Shown here piece by piece: positions 13,187 to 19,062 of a stretch of DNA of 28,166 bases; within the stretch, counting starts at the first letter, position 1, and the number at the start of each line of letters is the position of its first letter. Made by a program: the position numbers and the translations under genes. The stretch lies in the NCBI GenBank assembly GCA_031549455.1, contig JAVBPT010000008.1:1-28166 (forward strand). Reading direction: 5' to 3'. The stretch is from JAVBPT01 sp031549455 (lineage in GTDB: Bacteria > Bacillota > Clostridia > Lachnospirales > JAKSVV01). Under the pieces are notes generated by a model. It worked only from the letters and a program-made list of their open reading frames with translations. It was not told the DNA's origin and searched no databases.

Positions 13187-13292
13187 TATATTCATATCTT
13201 CAATAACTTTTAATTTAAATTCACATAAATATTTAGACATAAAAATGCACCTCCGATTGTTAAACTTTTTGTCTAACATTTGGGGTGCACTT
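13187..13292 (-). mobile_element. IS3-family insertion sequence remnant (left end and orfA start)
   Basis: The outer end, read on the minus strand, is GTGCACCCCAAATGTTAGAC, which can pair with GTTTAACAATCGGAGGTGCA just inside. This is a hairpin-like end seen in IS3-family elements. GGAGGTG then precedes an ATG at 13240 encoding MSKYLCEFKLKVIEDMNI, the start of an IS3 OrfA. The frame is cut after about 18 codons exactly where repeat A begins. Nothing else of the IS is present. Confidence 0.6.
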
Positions 13293-13498
13293 CATATTTT
13301 AATTACTTCCTTATGTAATTTCTATCATAAAGCCTATACAATAATATTTTATCCCAAAAACAATGAATATATAATAGCAACAATTATTACAAATTCTTTT
13401 TGAGAATGTGCCAAGTGGTATAAAAGCAATGCCCATGAAATAGACTTAATTCAGATTTACGATGCTATGTAATAAAACATTGTATGCTCCAATTTAGG
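13293..13498. other. Gene-free gap downstream of the QueD-like gene
   Basis: AT-rich sequence between the IS3 scar and the QueD-like stop. A minus-strand frame of about 41 hydrophobic codons (MGIAFIPLGTFSKRIC...) is present but has no RBS and no recognised family. It may be a fragment of a membrane protein. Confidence 0.3.
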
Positions 13499-14068
13499 TT
13501 ATTTCTTATATCCACATTTTGTACATATGCCATTTTCATTTAGCTCAATACCACATAATGGACAACGTTCTTTTTCTTTTTGATGCTCTTTACCGTATTC
13601 TTGCGTAGCACCATTTACTCCACTTGTAAAAACAATTTTAACAATATTAAGCTTATCTTTCAGTAAGTCGTAAACTATTTTAATCATACCCTCAACAGTC
13701 ATTGTTTCTTTAGTAACAACCAGACGACATTCTGGATAAGCCGTTGCAAGTTCCGTTTTAAAAGCAACTCCTTTTTGTTTGTTACTTAGCGTTCCATTCT
13801 TAATACCCTGCTTTTCATAAACACCAAGAATCGCAGGAAGTAATGGATCATCTTCTCTTAAAACTAAAGCATGATCAAAATTTTGTAAAACTTCCCAAGC
13901 AGTTTTCTTAATTTCATTACAAGGAAATACCATATTGACACCTGCATTAACTGTATCTTCAATTTCAATAGTTAGTATTCCTGTATGACCATGTAAATAT
14001 TGAGCCTCTCCATTGAACCCATAGAACCTATGGGCATATTGTAAGTCTAACGTAGTAAAACTTCTCAT
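13499..14068 (-). CDS. QueD/6-pyruvoyl-tetrahydropterin synthase-like protein with C-terminal zinc ribbon
   Basis: The 189-residue protein has the PTPS/QueD fold signature. FTTLDLQYAHRFYGF supplies the first zinc-ligand His and YLHGHTG the HGH pair. FDHALVLREDDPLL gives the conserved D-H, and VTKETMTVEGM the late Glu region. The Cys that normally lies four residues before HGH is replaced (EAQYLHGH has Ala there and Glu one further), so a standard QueD reaction is doubtful. A C-terminal zinc ribbon (CPLCGIELNENGICTKCGYKK, four Cys) is fused on. Start ATG 14068 has AAGGAGGAG 6 nt before it, and a longer frame starting at 14110 does not. It is probably co-transcribed with the Fur-family gene 99 nt upstream, which suggests metal-responsive control. 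Confidence 0.75.
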   Translation of the reverse strand: MRSFTTLDLQYAHRFYGFNGEAQYLHGHTGILTIEIEDTVNAGVNMVFPCNEIKKTAWEVLQNFDHALVLREDDPLLPAILGVYEKQGIKNGTLSNKQKGVAFKTELATAYPECRLVVTKETMTVEGMIKIVYDLLKDKLNIVKIVFTSGVNGATQEYGKEHQKEKERCPLCGIELNENGICTKCGYKK

Positions 14069-14167
14069 AAATCTCCTCCTTAATATAATATATTTACAGA
14101 ATGCTTTCATACTCCTGTATACACATATTTTTGAGTTAGCATTTTGCCATTCTCATAGCTGCTTAAC

Positions 14168-14548
14168 TCATGTATTACATTTTATGCAAATACCTTTAAA
14201 AATAATATTATGACCTGTAAATTCAAATCCAGAAGTATCCTTAATATTCTTTTCTAAATTTGTTATATACTCCATATCTATATCAAAAACTTTGCCACAC
14301 TTTATACATCGTGCATGATAATGTTCATGGCATAGGTAGTCATAGCAATCAGCTCCGCTTGGCATTTCTATTTTGCGAATTTCTCCAATACTAGATAATA
14401 AATTCAGATTCCTATATACCGTTCCACGGCTGATATCAGGATACTTCTTAACAATTGTATCATAGACTTCATCAGCAGTTAAATGAGATTTCAACTCTTT
14501 TATAGTTTCTAGAACTAAAGATCGCTGAATGGTATTTCGTTTACTCAT
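14168..14548 (-). CDS. Fur-family metal- or peroxide-responsive regulator
   Basis: The 126-residue protein has a winged helix (HLTADEVYDTIVKKYPDISRGTVYRNLNLL) followed by the Fur dimerisation domain with HEHYHARCIKCGKVFDI (His ligands plus the first CxxC) and a terminal GICIKCN (second CxxC). Two CxxC pairs are the structural zinc site of PerR/Fur/Zur. The subtype cannot be told. The ATG at 14548 is preferred to 14560 because AAGGA lies 11 nt upstream rather than touching the start. It sits directly upstream of a QueD-like metalloenzyme, a neighbourhood more suggestive of zinc control than of iron. Confidence 0.85.
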   Translation of the reverse strand: MSKRNTIQRSLVLETIKELKSHLTADEVYDTIVKKYPDISRGTVYRNLNLLSSIGEIRKIEMPSGADCYDYLCHEHYHARCIKCGKVFDIDMEYITNLEKNIKDTSGFEFTGHNIIFKGICIKCNT

Positions 14549-14583
14549 AATATAATTCATCCTTATTTATTTTCTTTAATAGT

Positions 14584-14612
14584 ATTATATATCATTAAGG
14601 AAATTATATCAA
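14584..14612 (-). promoter_or_regulatory. Promoter of the Fur-family/QueD-like unit
   Basis: TTGATA (14607-14612) and TATAAT (14584-14589) with a 17-bp spacer on the minus strand. The A/T-rich direct repeat TGATATAAT...TGATATATAAT over it could be the regulator's own operator. Confidence 0.65.
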
Positions 14613-14681
14613 TACATATATAAAATTTTATGTTAATTTTAACTATTACTTCTTATCAGCAATTTTTTTCAAAATATAGTG

Positions 14682-14812
14682 TTATCTCGCTACCCTTCTC
14701 CCATTCAAAAACATAAAATTCTCTACAACATAGACCACATCTTGTGTTTTGGTTGTTCTTCTATTCTCATACCTCTTAAAATGAAAGGTATCATTTTCGA
14801 GGGTATTAGCCC
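14682..14812 (-). pseudogene. Recombinase 3' tail, copy B
   Basis: In the recombinase frame this reads ANTLENDTFHFKRYENRRTT, then KTQDVVYVVENFMFLN and a distinct ending NGRRVAR before TAA (14682-14684), 42 codons in all. The end differs from A and C, consistent with a separate recombinase allele. Confidence 0.72.
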
Positions 14813-14863
14813 TCTCATCCCACCCCCATCAATACATAATACTTTTTTCTTTTTACTTTCCAT
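14723..14863 (-). pseudogene. Patatin 5' fragment fused out of frame, copy B
   Basis: ATG at 14863 encodes MESKKKKVLCIDGGGMRG and then runs out of frame for a total of 46 codons. It has Met instead of Ile in DGGGxRG. GGT GGG versus GGA GGA codons show that it has diverged from copies A and C mostly by silent change. Confidence 0.78.
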
Positions 14864-14916
14864 ATAAAACTCCATTTTATGCTAGTTCATTATATGTAAA
14901 GATGGAAAAAGGGTTC

Positions 14917-14945
14917 AAAAAAAGAAGTATATCAATAATACTTCT
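14917..14945 (-). terminator. Terminator of the PIN operon, joined to repeat B
   Basis: On the minus strand AGAAGTAT-TATTGAT-ATACTTCT is a perfect 8-bp hairpin followed by a T run. It begins 9 nt after the stop of the small partner gene. Its 3' half is part of repeat B. Copies A and C have the same arrangement with imperfect or shorter stems. Confidence 0.75.
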
Positions 14946-14953
14946 AAAATCAT

Positions 14954-15127
14954 CTATGCTCGTTCTCTCATCACAGATGTTTTCTTGAGAGTCTTCATGT
15001 AAGCAATTACTTCTTTCCCCTTGCTGTTTACATCCTCTATTCGTTCTTCATCCGTCATATTTTTAGTTCTTTCATAATTTTTTTCCCTTATTTTGCGAAT
15101 TTCTTCAACATACTTATCACTTGTCAT
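14954..15127 (-). CDS. 57-residue partner of the PIN protein (possible antitoxin)
   Basis: The reading frame begins MTSDKYVEEIRKIREKNYER and includes TKNMTDEERIEDVNSKGKEV. It is a charged, helical protein of the small type that accompanies PIN-domain genes in many bacteria. AGGAGGTG lies 7 nt before the ATG, and the first 11 nt overlap the end of the PIN gene, so the pair is coupled. In most PIN pairs the antitoxin precedes the toxin, so the order is reversed here. Antitoxin function is inferred. Confidence 0.6.
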   Translation of the reverse strand: MTSDKYVEEIRKIREKNYERTKNMTDEERIEDVNSKGKEVIAYMKTLKKTSVMRERA

Positions 15128-15602
15128 TTTCTACACCTCCTATCATAGATGGCGGAACTATTTTTACTTGGCCATACCCATACATCATATTTATTGCATT
15201 TACTAACTCAATTGTTCTTATATTTACAAAATGTTTAAAGTTCCAACTGACAATATAATCAACATTATTTACAGTGGCATATGCAATATGTACTAAGTCG
15301 TCATAACTTTTTCCTTTTAGAACATTATTAGTCAGGTATGCTTTGGCTAAATTAATAACTTCTTGAGTTTCTTGTAAGATTGTCACATCTATATTACTTA
15401 GACAGCTCAATAAAAATTCTCTTTTTTCTTGCTCACATTCTGATATTTCATTAAGAGCAAGAACCGATGTATAAACTTCATAATCCATACCTTTTTCAAA
15501 CAATTCCCACATATCCAAAGTAAAATTTTGTTTTTCCTCTACATCAGGTGCTTGTAAATGGCTAATCGCCGATGTATCCAAATATATTTTTCTCTTTCTC
15601 AT
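15117..15602 (-). CDS. PIN-domain ribonuclease-like protein (VapC-like toxin)
   Basis: The 161-residue protein starts MRKRKIYLDTSAISHL. Asp9 opens the acidic PIN active site, and SYDDLVHIAYA and NVDYIVSWNFKHF supply the later conserved acidic and W-N residues. PIN proteins are Mg-dependent RNases, often tRNA-cleaving toxins. The ATG at 15602 has GGAGGGG 3-4 nt upstream. A longer frame from 15782 runs through the recombinase tail in repeat C and is rejected. It is followed by an overlapping 57-codon gene. Transcription may come from the captured patatin promoter about 320 nt upstream. Confidence 0.82.
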   Translation of the reverse strand: MRKRKIYLDTSAISHLQAPDVEEKQNFTLDMWELFEKGMDYEVYTSVLALNEISECEQEKREFLLSCLSNIDVTILQETQEVINLAKAYLTNNVLKGKSYDDLVHIAYATVNNVDYIVSWNFKHFVNIRTIELVNAINMMYGYGQVKIVPPSMIGGVENDK

Positions 15603-15715
15603 TTCCCCTCCGATAATATTATTATACATCTTATTTTCGCTTTTATCAATATACATCCTGCTTTTTATTCTACCAAACAATGAACAAATACTCAAAATAG
15701 TATTGACACAACCCC

Positions 15716-15840
15716 CTACCCACTTGTCCCATTCAAAAACATCCAACTCTCCACAAGATAGATCACATCTTGTGTTCTGCATGTCTTTCTATGTTCATAT
15801 CTCTTAAAATTAAAAGTATCATTTCCGAGGGTATTAGCCC
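15716..15840 (-). pseudogene. Recombinase 3' tail, copy C
   Basis: Open in the recombinase frame for 40 codons: ANTLGNDTFNFKRYEH, then RTQDVIYLVESWMFLN, ending NGTSG and TAG. Joined to the recombinase body at the AGAGGG core it would give a protein of about 592 residues. Confidence 0.75.
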
Positions 15841-15891
15841 TCTTATTCCTCCTCCATCAATACATAATACTTTTTTCTTTTTACTTTCCAT
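15763..15891 (-). pseudogene. Patatin 5' fragment fused out of frame, copy C
   Basis: ATG at 15891 encodes MESKKKKVLCIDGGGIRG and stops after 42 codons, having entered recombinase DNA in another frame. GGGG precedes the ATG at 8 nt as a weak RBS. Confidence 0.8.
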
Positions 15892-15945
15892 ATAAAACCC
15901 CATTTTTGTACTAGTTTATTATATGAGAATAGGGAAAAAGAGTTC

Positions 15946-15977
15946 AAAAAAGAAGTAAACTTTAAATGAATACTTCT
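15946..15977 (-). terminator. Terminator of mazEF, joined to repeat C
   Basis: On the minus strand AGAAGTA and TACTTCT (13-nt loop) pair and are followed by a T run that leads straight into the TTGAAC -35 of repeat C. It lies 8 nt after the mazF stop. Confidence 0.65.
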
Positions 15978-15984
15978 CACCATT

Positions 15985-16302
15985 TTAGAATAATATTTGT
16001 ACAATATCTAATACCTCTCGCAAAAAACTTTCAGAAACTTTTTCTGCAAATTTAGCATTCCTTGCTTTTAAATCTACTGTTCTTATTTGTTCGCACTTAA
16101 TAAATCCTTTTGTTTTAGTGTCTCTTAATTCTATATGTAAAGGGAAACCTCTTTGTTGTGTTGTGATAGGACAAACAATTACAAGATTTACATTTTTATT
16201 AAAATCATTATTACTCACAATAATGGCAGGTCTAAAACCAGATTGCTCATGACCAACTCTAGGATCTAAATCAATGAAGATAATATCTCCTTGTTTCATC
16301 AT
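15985..16302 (-). CDS. mazF: MazF/PemK-type endoribonuclease toxin
   Basis: The 105-residue protein has the full MazF signature: KQGDIIFIDLDPRVGHEQSGFRPAIIVSN, then VNLVIVCPITTQ with the conserved T, and PLHIELRD. MazF toxins cleave mRNA at short sequences to arrest growth when the antitoxin decays. Its ATG (16302; a second ATG follows at 16299) overlaps the mazE stop by one base, with GGGGAGG upstream inside mazE, so synthesis is coupled. It is complete and appears functional. Confidence 0.93.
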   Translation of the reverse strand: MMKQGDIIFIDLDPRVGHEQSGFRPAIIVSNNDFNKNVNLVIVCPITTQQRGFPLHIELRDTKTKGFIKCEQIRTVDLKARNAKFAEKVSESFLREVLDIVQILF

Positions 16303-16541
16303 TACCAATCTTCGCCTCCCCTTGATTCTCCCCACTCTTCTTCTTCTGGTTTATAATTCCCTTTATAATTTTCAAATAACTCTTTAATTGTTCTTTTACT
16401 TTTAACCTTCTCTATACATATAGTCCCATCTTTTGCTATTATCTCAACTATTTCACCTACTTTCATATCTAGTTCATCTAATATATGCTTTGGTATCCTT
16501 ATTCCTTGACTATTTCCCCATTTTTGTATAAGATTGCTCAC
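16302..16541 (-). CDS. mazE: MazE-type antitoxin (AbrB/SpoVT fold)
   Basis: The 79-residue protein begins SNLIQKWGNSQGIRIPKHIL and continues DELDMKVGEIVEI, the swapped-hairpin DNA-binding domain of MazE. A disordered, acidic C-terminus (KPEEEEWGESRGGEDW) is the part that usually wraps the toxin. The start is a GTG at 16541, with GGGG 6 nt upstream. It is probably autorepressed through the large palindrome just upstream. Confidence 0.9.
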   Translation of the reverse strand: MSNLIQKWGNSQGIRIPKHILDELDMKVGEIVEIIAKDGTICIEKVKSKRTIKELFENYKGNYKPEEEEWGESRGGEDW

Positions 16542-16563
16542 TCAAATCCCCTTTTCTTTCGCT

Positions 16564-16600
16564 ACATATAGTATATACTATGTATATACTATATGTCAAG
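16564..16600 (-). promoter_or_regulatory. mazEF promoter embedded in a 33-bp palindrome
   Basis: ACATATAGTATATAC-TAT-GTATATACTATATGT (16564-16596) is a perfect 15-bp inverted repeat. On the minus strand it overlaps -35 TTGACA (16595-16600) and a TATACT-like -10 at 18 bp. MazE-type antitoxins bind such dyads, so it is the likely autoregulatory operator. Confidence 0.75.
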
Positions 16601-16709
16601 TGTTTTTGATTTTATGTAATCTTTTAAATATATTTTACTATATTTCACATCTCCGTGTCCACTTTTTTATACTAACACCACTTGAAATCCTTCCCTCTTT
16701 TATTAAGCA

Positions 16710-16728
16710 GTATATACTATATGCCAAC
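16710..16728 (-). promoter_or_regulatory. Second copy of the mazEF operator half-site
   Basis: On the minus strand TTGGCATATAGTATATAC repeats the promoter half-site TTGACATATAGTATATAC found about 128 bp downstream. It has one mismatch and no opposing arm. It may be an auxiliary operator or a partial duplication. Confidence 0.5.
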
Positions 16729-16742
16729 CGCTTTCTATTTTA

Positions 16743-16806
16743 CGTATGCTTTGCGTACAAAATTCCGCAGTTTTTCAGTGGAAATAAAAAGTATTTATGC
16801 TATAAT
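16743..16806 (+). promoter_or_regulatory. Two-component operon promoter with tandem CGTA box
   Basis: CGTA at 16743-16746 and 16754-16757 is a direct repeat with an 11-bp period, within ACGTATGCTTTGCGTAC. TTTTTC follows 14 nt later (16771) and an extended -10 TGC-TATAAT ends at 16806. The promoter of the VTC operon has the same box, spacing and TTTTTC block. Tandem repeats with 10-11 bp period are typical for OmpR-class regulators, so this is probably the site of the regulator encoded here. Confidence 0.65.
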
Positions 16807-16826
16807 TGAATCAAGGAGATGATCAA

Positions 16827-17540
16827 ATGGAGACCAAAAAAAATATTTATATTGCTGATGATGATACCAACATTCGTGAAGCAATCAAGACCTTTCTTGA
16901 GAATGATGGCTATTCTGTTACCGCGTTTGAGAACGGAGACTTATTATTTGGGCAGTTTAAATTAGTGCCCTGCGATCTTGTAATTTTAGATGTAATGATG
17001 GACGGCTCAAATGGTTTTACAATCTGTTCTGAGATCCGAAAGCAAAGTACCGTTCCAATCATTATGCTAACTGCTCGTGATTCTGACCTAGATTATGCCA
17101 CCGGATTAAGTCTAGGTAGCGATGATTATTTCACCAAACCTTTCTCTGCAATGTCGCTTGTTATGCGTGTAAAGGCTATTTTCCGTCGAATTGAATACGA
17201 AAAACAAAGCGCTCTATCTCAGGAAGAGACAACTCAGCTATCTTTTGGAGATATCGCCATGGATTTGAGAAACAAGTCAGTTAAAATAAAGGAACAGGAT
17301 GTTCCTCTAACCCCAAATGAGTATGATCTGCTTAAATATTTTATTCAACACAGTAATCAAGCAGTCTCAAGAGATGAGTTACTTGAAAGCATCTGGGGAT
17401 TTCATACAGAGATCGAAACCAGGGCAACTGATGACACCGTACGTAGGCTCAGGAAAAAAATTTCGGATAGCCAGGTCATGATTGAGGCCGTTTGGGGGTT
17501 TGGATTCCGGTTAAAGGTGTGTGATGAAAATGAGAAGTAA
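16827..17540 (+). CDS. OmpR/PhoB-family response regulator
   Basis: The 237-residue protein has a receiver domain (acidic pocket IADDD at 9-13, phospho-acceptor Asp55 in LVILDVMMDG, conserved T in MLTARDSD and K in FTKPFS) and a C-terminal winged helix (ALTPNEYDLL-like LTPNEYDLLKYF, SRDELLESIWG, DDTVRRLRKKI, VWGFGFRL). The ATG at 16827 is preceded by AAGGAGATG, and a longer frame from a TTG at 16806 lies in the promoter. It overlaps the histidine kinase gene by 17 nt. It probably regulates its own operon and the polyphosphate-type operon downstream. Confidence 0.93.
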   Translation: METKKNIYIADDDTNIREAIKTFLENDGYSVTAFENGDLLFGQFKLVPCDLVILDVMMDGSNGFTICSEIRKQSTVPIIMLTARDSDLDYATGLSLGSDDYFTKPFSAMSLVMRVKAIFRRIEYEKQSALSQEETTQLSFGDIAMDLRNKSVKIKEQDVPLTPNEYDLLKYFIQHSNQAVSRDELLESIWGFHTEIETRATDDTVRRLRKKISDSQVMIEAVWGFGFRLKVCDENEK

Positions 17541-18909
17541 AAAGTGGCAGATCAAACCTCGAATCTTTATAATGCTCCTTCTTCTTATTATCGTTGTCCT
17601 TGGTTGCGTATTTTTTGCTTTCAATCTATTCATTCAAAACTACATTAAGTCCACTGTAGAGACACAGTTAACCGGCGTGATCCATAATCTCACAATGCGG
17701 GACCGAAGGCCAAATGAATTGTCACCCGATGGCCTAAACTTCTTTGAGCTTCCCGATATTTCTATGCAACCCAAAAATAAAATCGGGGCAAGAGGTGAAT
17801 TATTTATTATCGACTCTGACTATGTCATTGTAAATTATAATACAGGCGAGGAATTTGATGATCTTACTCAGATTGCATCCTACTTGAAAAGCAAACAAAC
17901 CTCTCTTGACTCCATTGAATACTCGCTTGTTAAAACAAGTCAATCTGAATACTATATTTCTTCTATGCGTGATCCAAACCGACCCAATCACTTTTTTATC
18001 TTTTATATAAACGTATCTCCTATTAATGGCCTTGTTCACACCGTAAACCTTGCACTCGCCATTATTGTTGCCATCGCCATGGTCATCTGCTTTCTGATCT
18101 CAAACATCATCGCAAATTCTATATCAAGACCCATTAAGCGTTTGGCAGACTTTGCTGTTGAGATCGGAAAGGGGAACTTTGCACAAAAGCATTTTGCTTT
18201 TCAGGATGTAGAATTTAATGAGTTGGCCGAAGCCATGAATCAGTCTGCTGAAAAGTTGGATAAATACGACAATGAACAACGAACCTTCTTCCAAAACGTA
18301 TCCCATGAGCTTCGTACCCCCCTAATGTCAATCCGATGTTACGCAGAGGGAATCGAATGTGATCTAATGGATGCGAAAAAGGCAAGTGAAACCATTTTAT
18401 CTGAAACCGATCGTCTGAGCGAATTGGTTGAGGATCTACTTTATATCTCACGTGTGGATAATATCACCACTCATATCGAAAAACAAGAAAATGATTTACG
18501 AGATACTCTCGCTGTCTGCGCTGAGAATCTAAGGCCCATAGCCCAAAAAAATGGCATAGAATTTCTCTACCAATTTGATCCCAATCCTGTGCTGTTCACT
18601 TACAATGAGAAACACCTATATCGCGCCTTTATCAACCTAATTTCCAATGCATTACGCTACGCCAAGAAAACGGTCACTCTCTCCTGCCATCAGGATAAAA
18701 ATCAGATCGTCCTTTGTGTAATTGATGATGGGGAAGGAATTCTAAAAGAAGATATTCCACATGTTTTCGAACGATTTTACAAAGGGAGAAACGGAAAACA
18801 TGGCATTGGCCTCTCCATTGTTAAATCAGCGATTGACCTACACAACGGAAATGTTTCTGTAAGTTGCAATGAAAACACCTGTTTTAGTGTTACATTTTCC
18901 ATCCAATAA
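17524..18909 (+). CDS. Membrane sensor histidine kinase
   Basis: The 461-residue protein has a membrane helix at about 14-37, an extracytoplasmic sensor region (about 38-170), a second helix at about 172-196 and a HAMP linker. The dimerisation helix has FFQNVSHELRTPL (phospho-accepting His at about 261), and the ATPase domain has an N box (NLISNALRYA), DDGEGI and GKHGIGLSIV. The start at ATG 17524 lies inside the end of the regulator gene, so translation is coupled. The sensor domain shows no recognised fold, and its stimulus is unknown. A terminator follows after 16 nt. Confidence 0.92.
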   Translation: MKMRSKKWQIKPRIFIMLLLLIIVVLGCVFFAFNLFIQNYIKSTVETQLTGVIHNLTMRDRRPNELSPDGLNFFELPDISMQPKNKIGARGELFIIDSDYVIVNYNTGEEFDDLTQIASYLKSKQTSLDSIEYSLVKTSQSEYYISSMRDPNRPNHFFIFYINVSPINGLVHTVNLALAIIVAIAMVICFLISNIIANSISRPIKRLADFAVEIGKGNFAQKHFAFQDVEFNELAEAMNQSAEKLDKYDNEQRTFFQNVSHELRTPLMSIRCYAEGIECDLMDAKKASETILSETDRLSELVEDLLYISRVDNITTHIEKQENDLRDTLAVCAENLRPIAQKNGIEFLYQFDPNPVLFTYNEKHLYRAFINLISNALRYAKKTVTLSCHQDKNQIVLCVIDDGEGILKEDIPHVFERFYKGRNGKHGIGLSIVKSAIDLHNGNVSVSCNENTCFSVTFSIQ

Positions 18910-18925
18910 AATAAAAATCGAACTT

Positions 18926-18952
18926 AAATCTACAATTTTGTAGATTTTTTTT
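18926..18952 (+). terminator. Terminator of the two-component operon
   Basis: Stem AAATCTAC/GTAGATTT with loop AATTTT, followed by a run of T. It separates the kinase gene from the next promoter. Confidence 0.85.
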
Positions 18953-19021
18953 CGTAAATTTTGCGTATAAATTGCTCTCCTTTTTCGGGGAAATTTTGCT
19001 TCAAAAATGATAAACTATAAT
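18953..19021 (+). promoter_or_regulatory. VTC-operon promoter with tandem CGTA box
   Basis: CGTA at 18953-18956 and 18964-18967 again has an 11-bp period (TCGTAAATTTTGCGTAT), with TTTTTC 14 nt later (18981), as in the promoter of the two-component system. The -10 TATAAT is at 19016-19021, five bases further from the box than in the other promoter. Confidence 0.65.
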
Positions 19022-19062
19022 TAAACCAAACAAAATGAAATCATAAAAGAAAGGAGCAACTT

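Larger units (their letters stand above)
12947..13187 (-). repeat. attR-like repeat copy A
   Basis: One of three copies of about 240 bp (others at 14682-14925 and 15716-15957), clearly the same sequence with scattered substitutions. In minus-strand order each holds the 3' half of a terminator hairpin (TACTTCTTTTTT), a promoter, the first 18 patatin codons, the AGAGGG crossover core (GG at 13070-13071), the palindrome arm CCTCGGAAATGATAC, and about 40 codons of recombinase tail ending in TAG. Weak similarity runs some 20 bp past the stop. It is followed by the NUDIX gene and preceded by an IS3 scar. Confidence 0.85.
14682..14925 (-). repeat. attR-like repeat copy B
   Basis: The most diverged of the three copies. 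The promoter pair TTGAAC (14913-14918) and TATAAT (14889-14894) is kept with an 18-bp spacer. The crossover GG is at 14811-14812, and the palindrome arm has one mismatch (CCTCGAAAATGATAC). It lies 1,741 bp from copy A and 1,028 bp from copy C, measured core to core. The Fur-family gene follows on the same strand. Confidence 0.82.
6238..15840. mobile_element. Serine-recombinase element array inserted in the patatin gene
   Basis: The left border is attL at 6238-6239. The right border can be any of three attR-like junctions, with crossover GG at 13070-13071, 14811-14812 or 15839-15840. These give excisable lengths of about 6.83, 8.57 and 9.60 kb. Cargo: recombinase, SHOCT-like micro-protein, XRE regulator, RepA_N pseudogene, DUF1846 and dNMP-kinase-like genes, NUDIX, IS3 scar, QueD-like, Fur family, and PIN plus partner. 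There is no relaxase, coupling protein or conjugation gene, so it is not self-transmissible as seen. The degenerate repA suggests descent from a larger plasmid-like or conjugative element. Which junction is the authentic attR cannot be decided from this window. Confidence 0.8.
15716..15957 (-). repeat. attR-like repeat copy C (outermost)
   Basis: Promoter TTGAAC (15942-15947) and TATAAT (15918-15923), spacer 18. Patatin start at 15891. Crossover GG at 15839-15840. Palindrome arm CCTCGGAAATGATAC identical to that of copy A. Recombinase tail to TAG at 15716-15718. Nearly identical to copy A over the promoter and patatin part. Being furthest from attL, it is the best candidate for the original chromosomal patatin 5' flank. 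Confidence 0.85.

Noticed and set aside
15117..15782. The long PIN reading frame starting at 15782.
   Set aside because: Its first 60 codons run through the recombinase tail of repeat C and beyond without an RBS. ATG 15602 has GGAGGGG.
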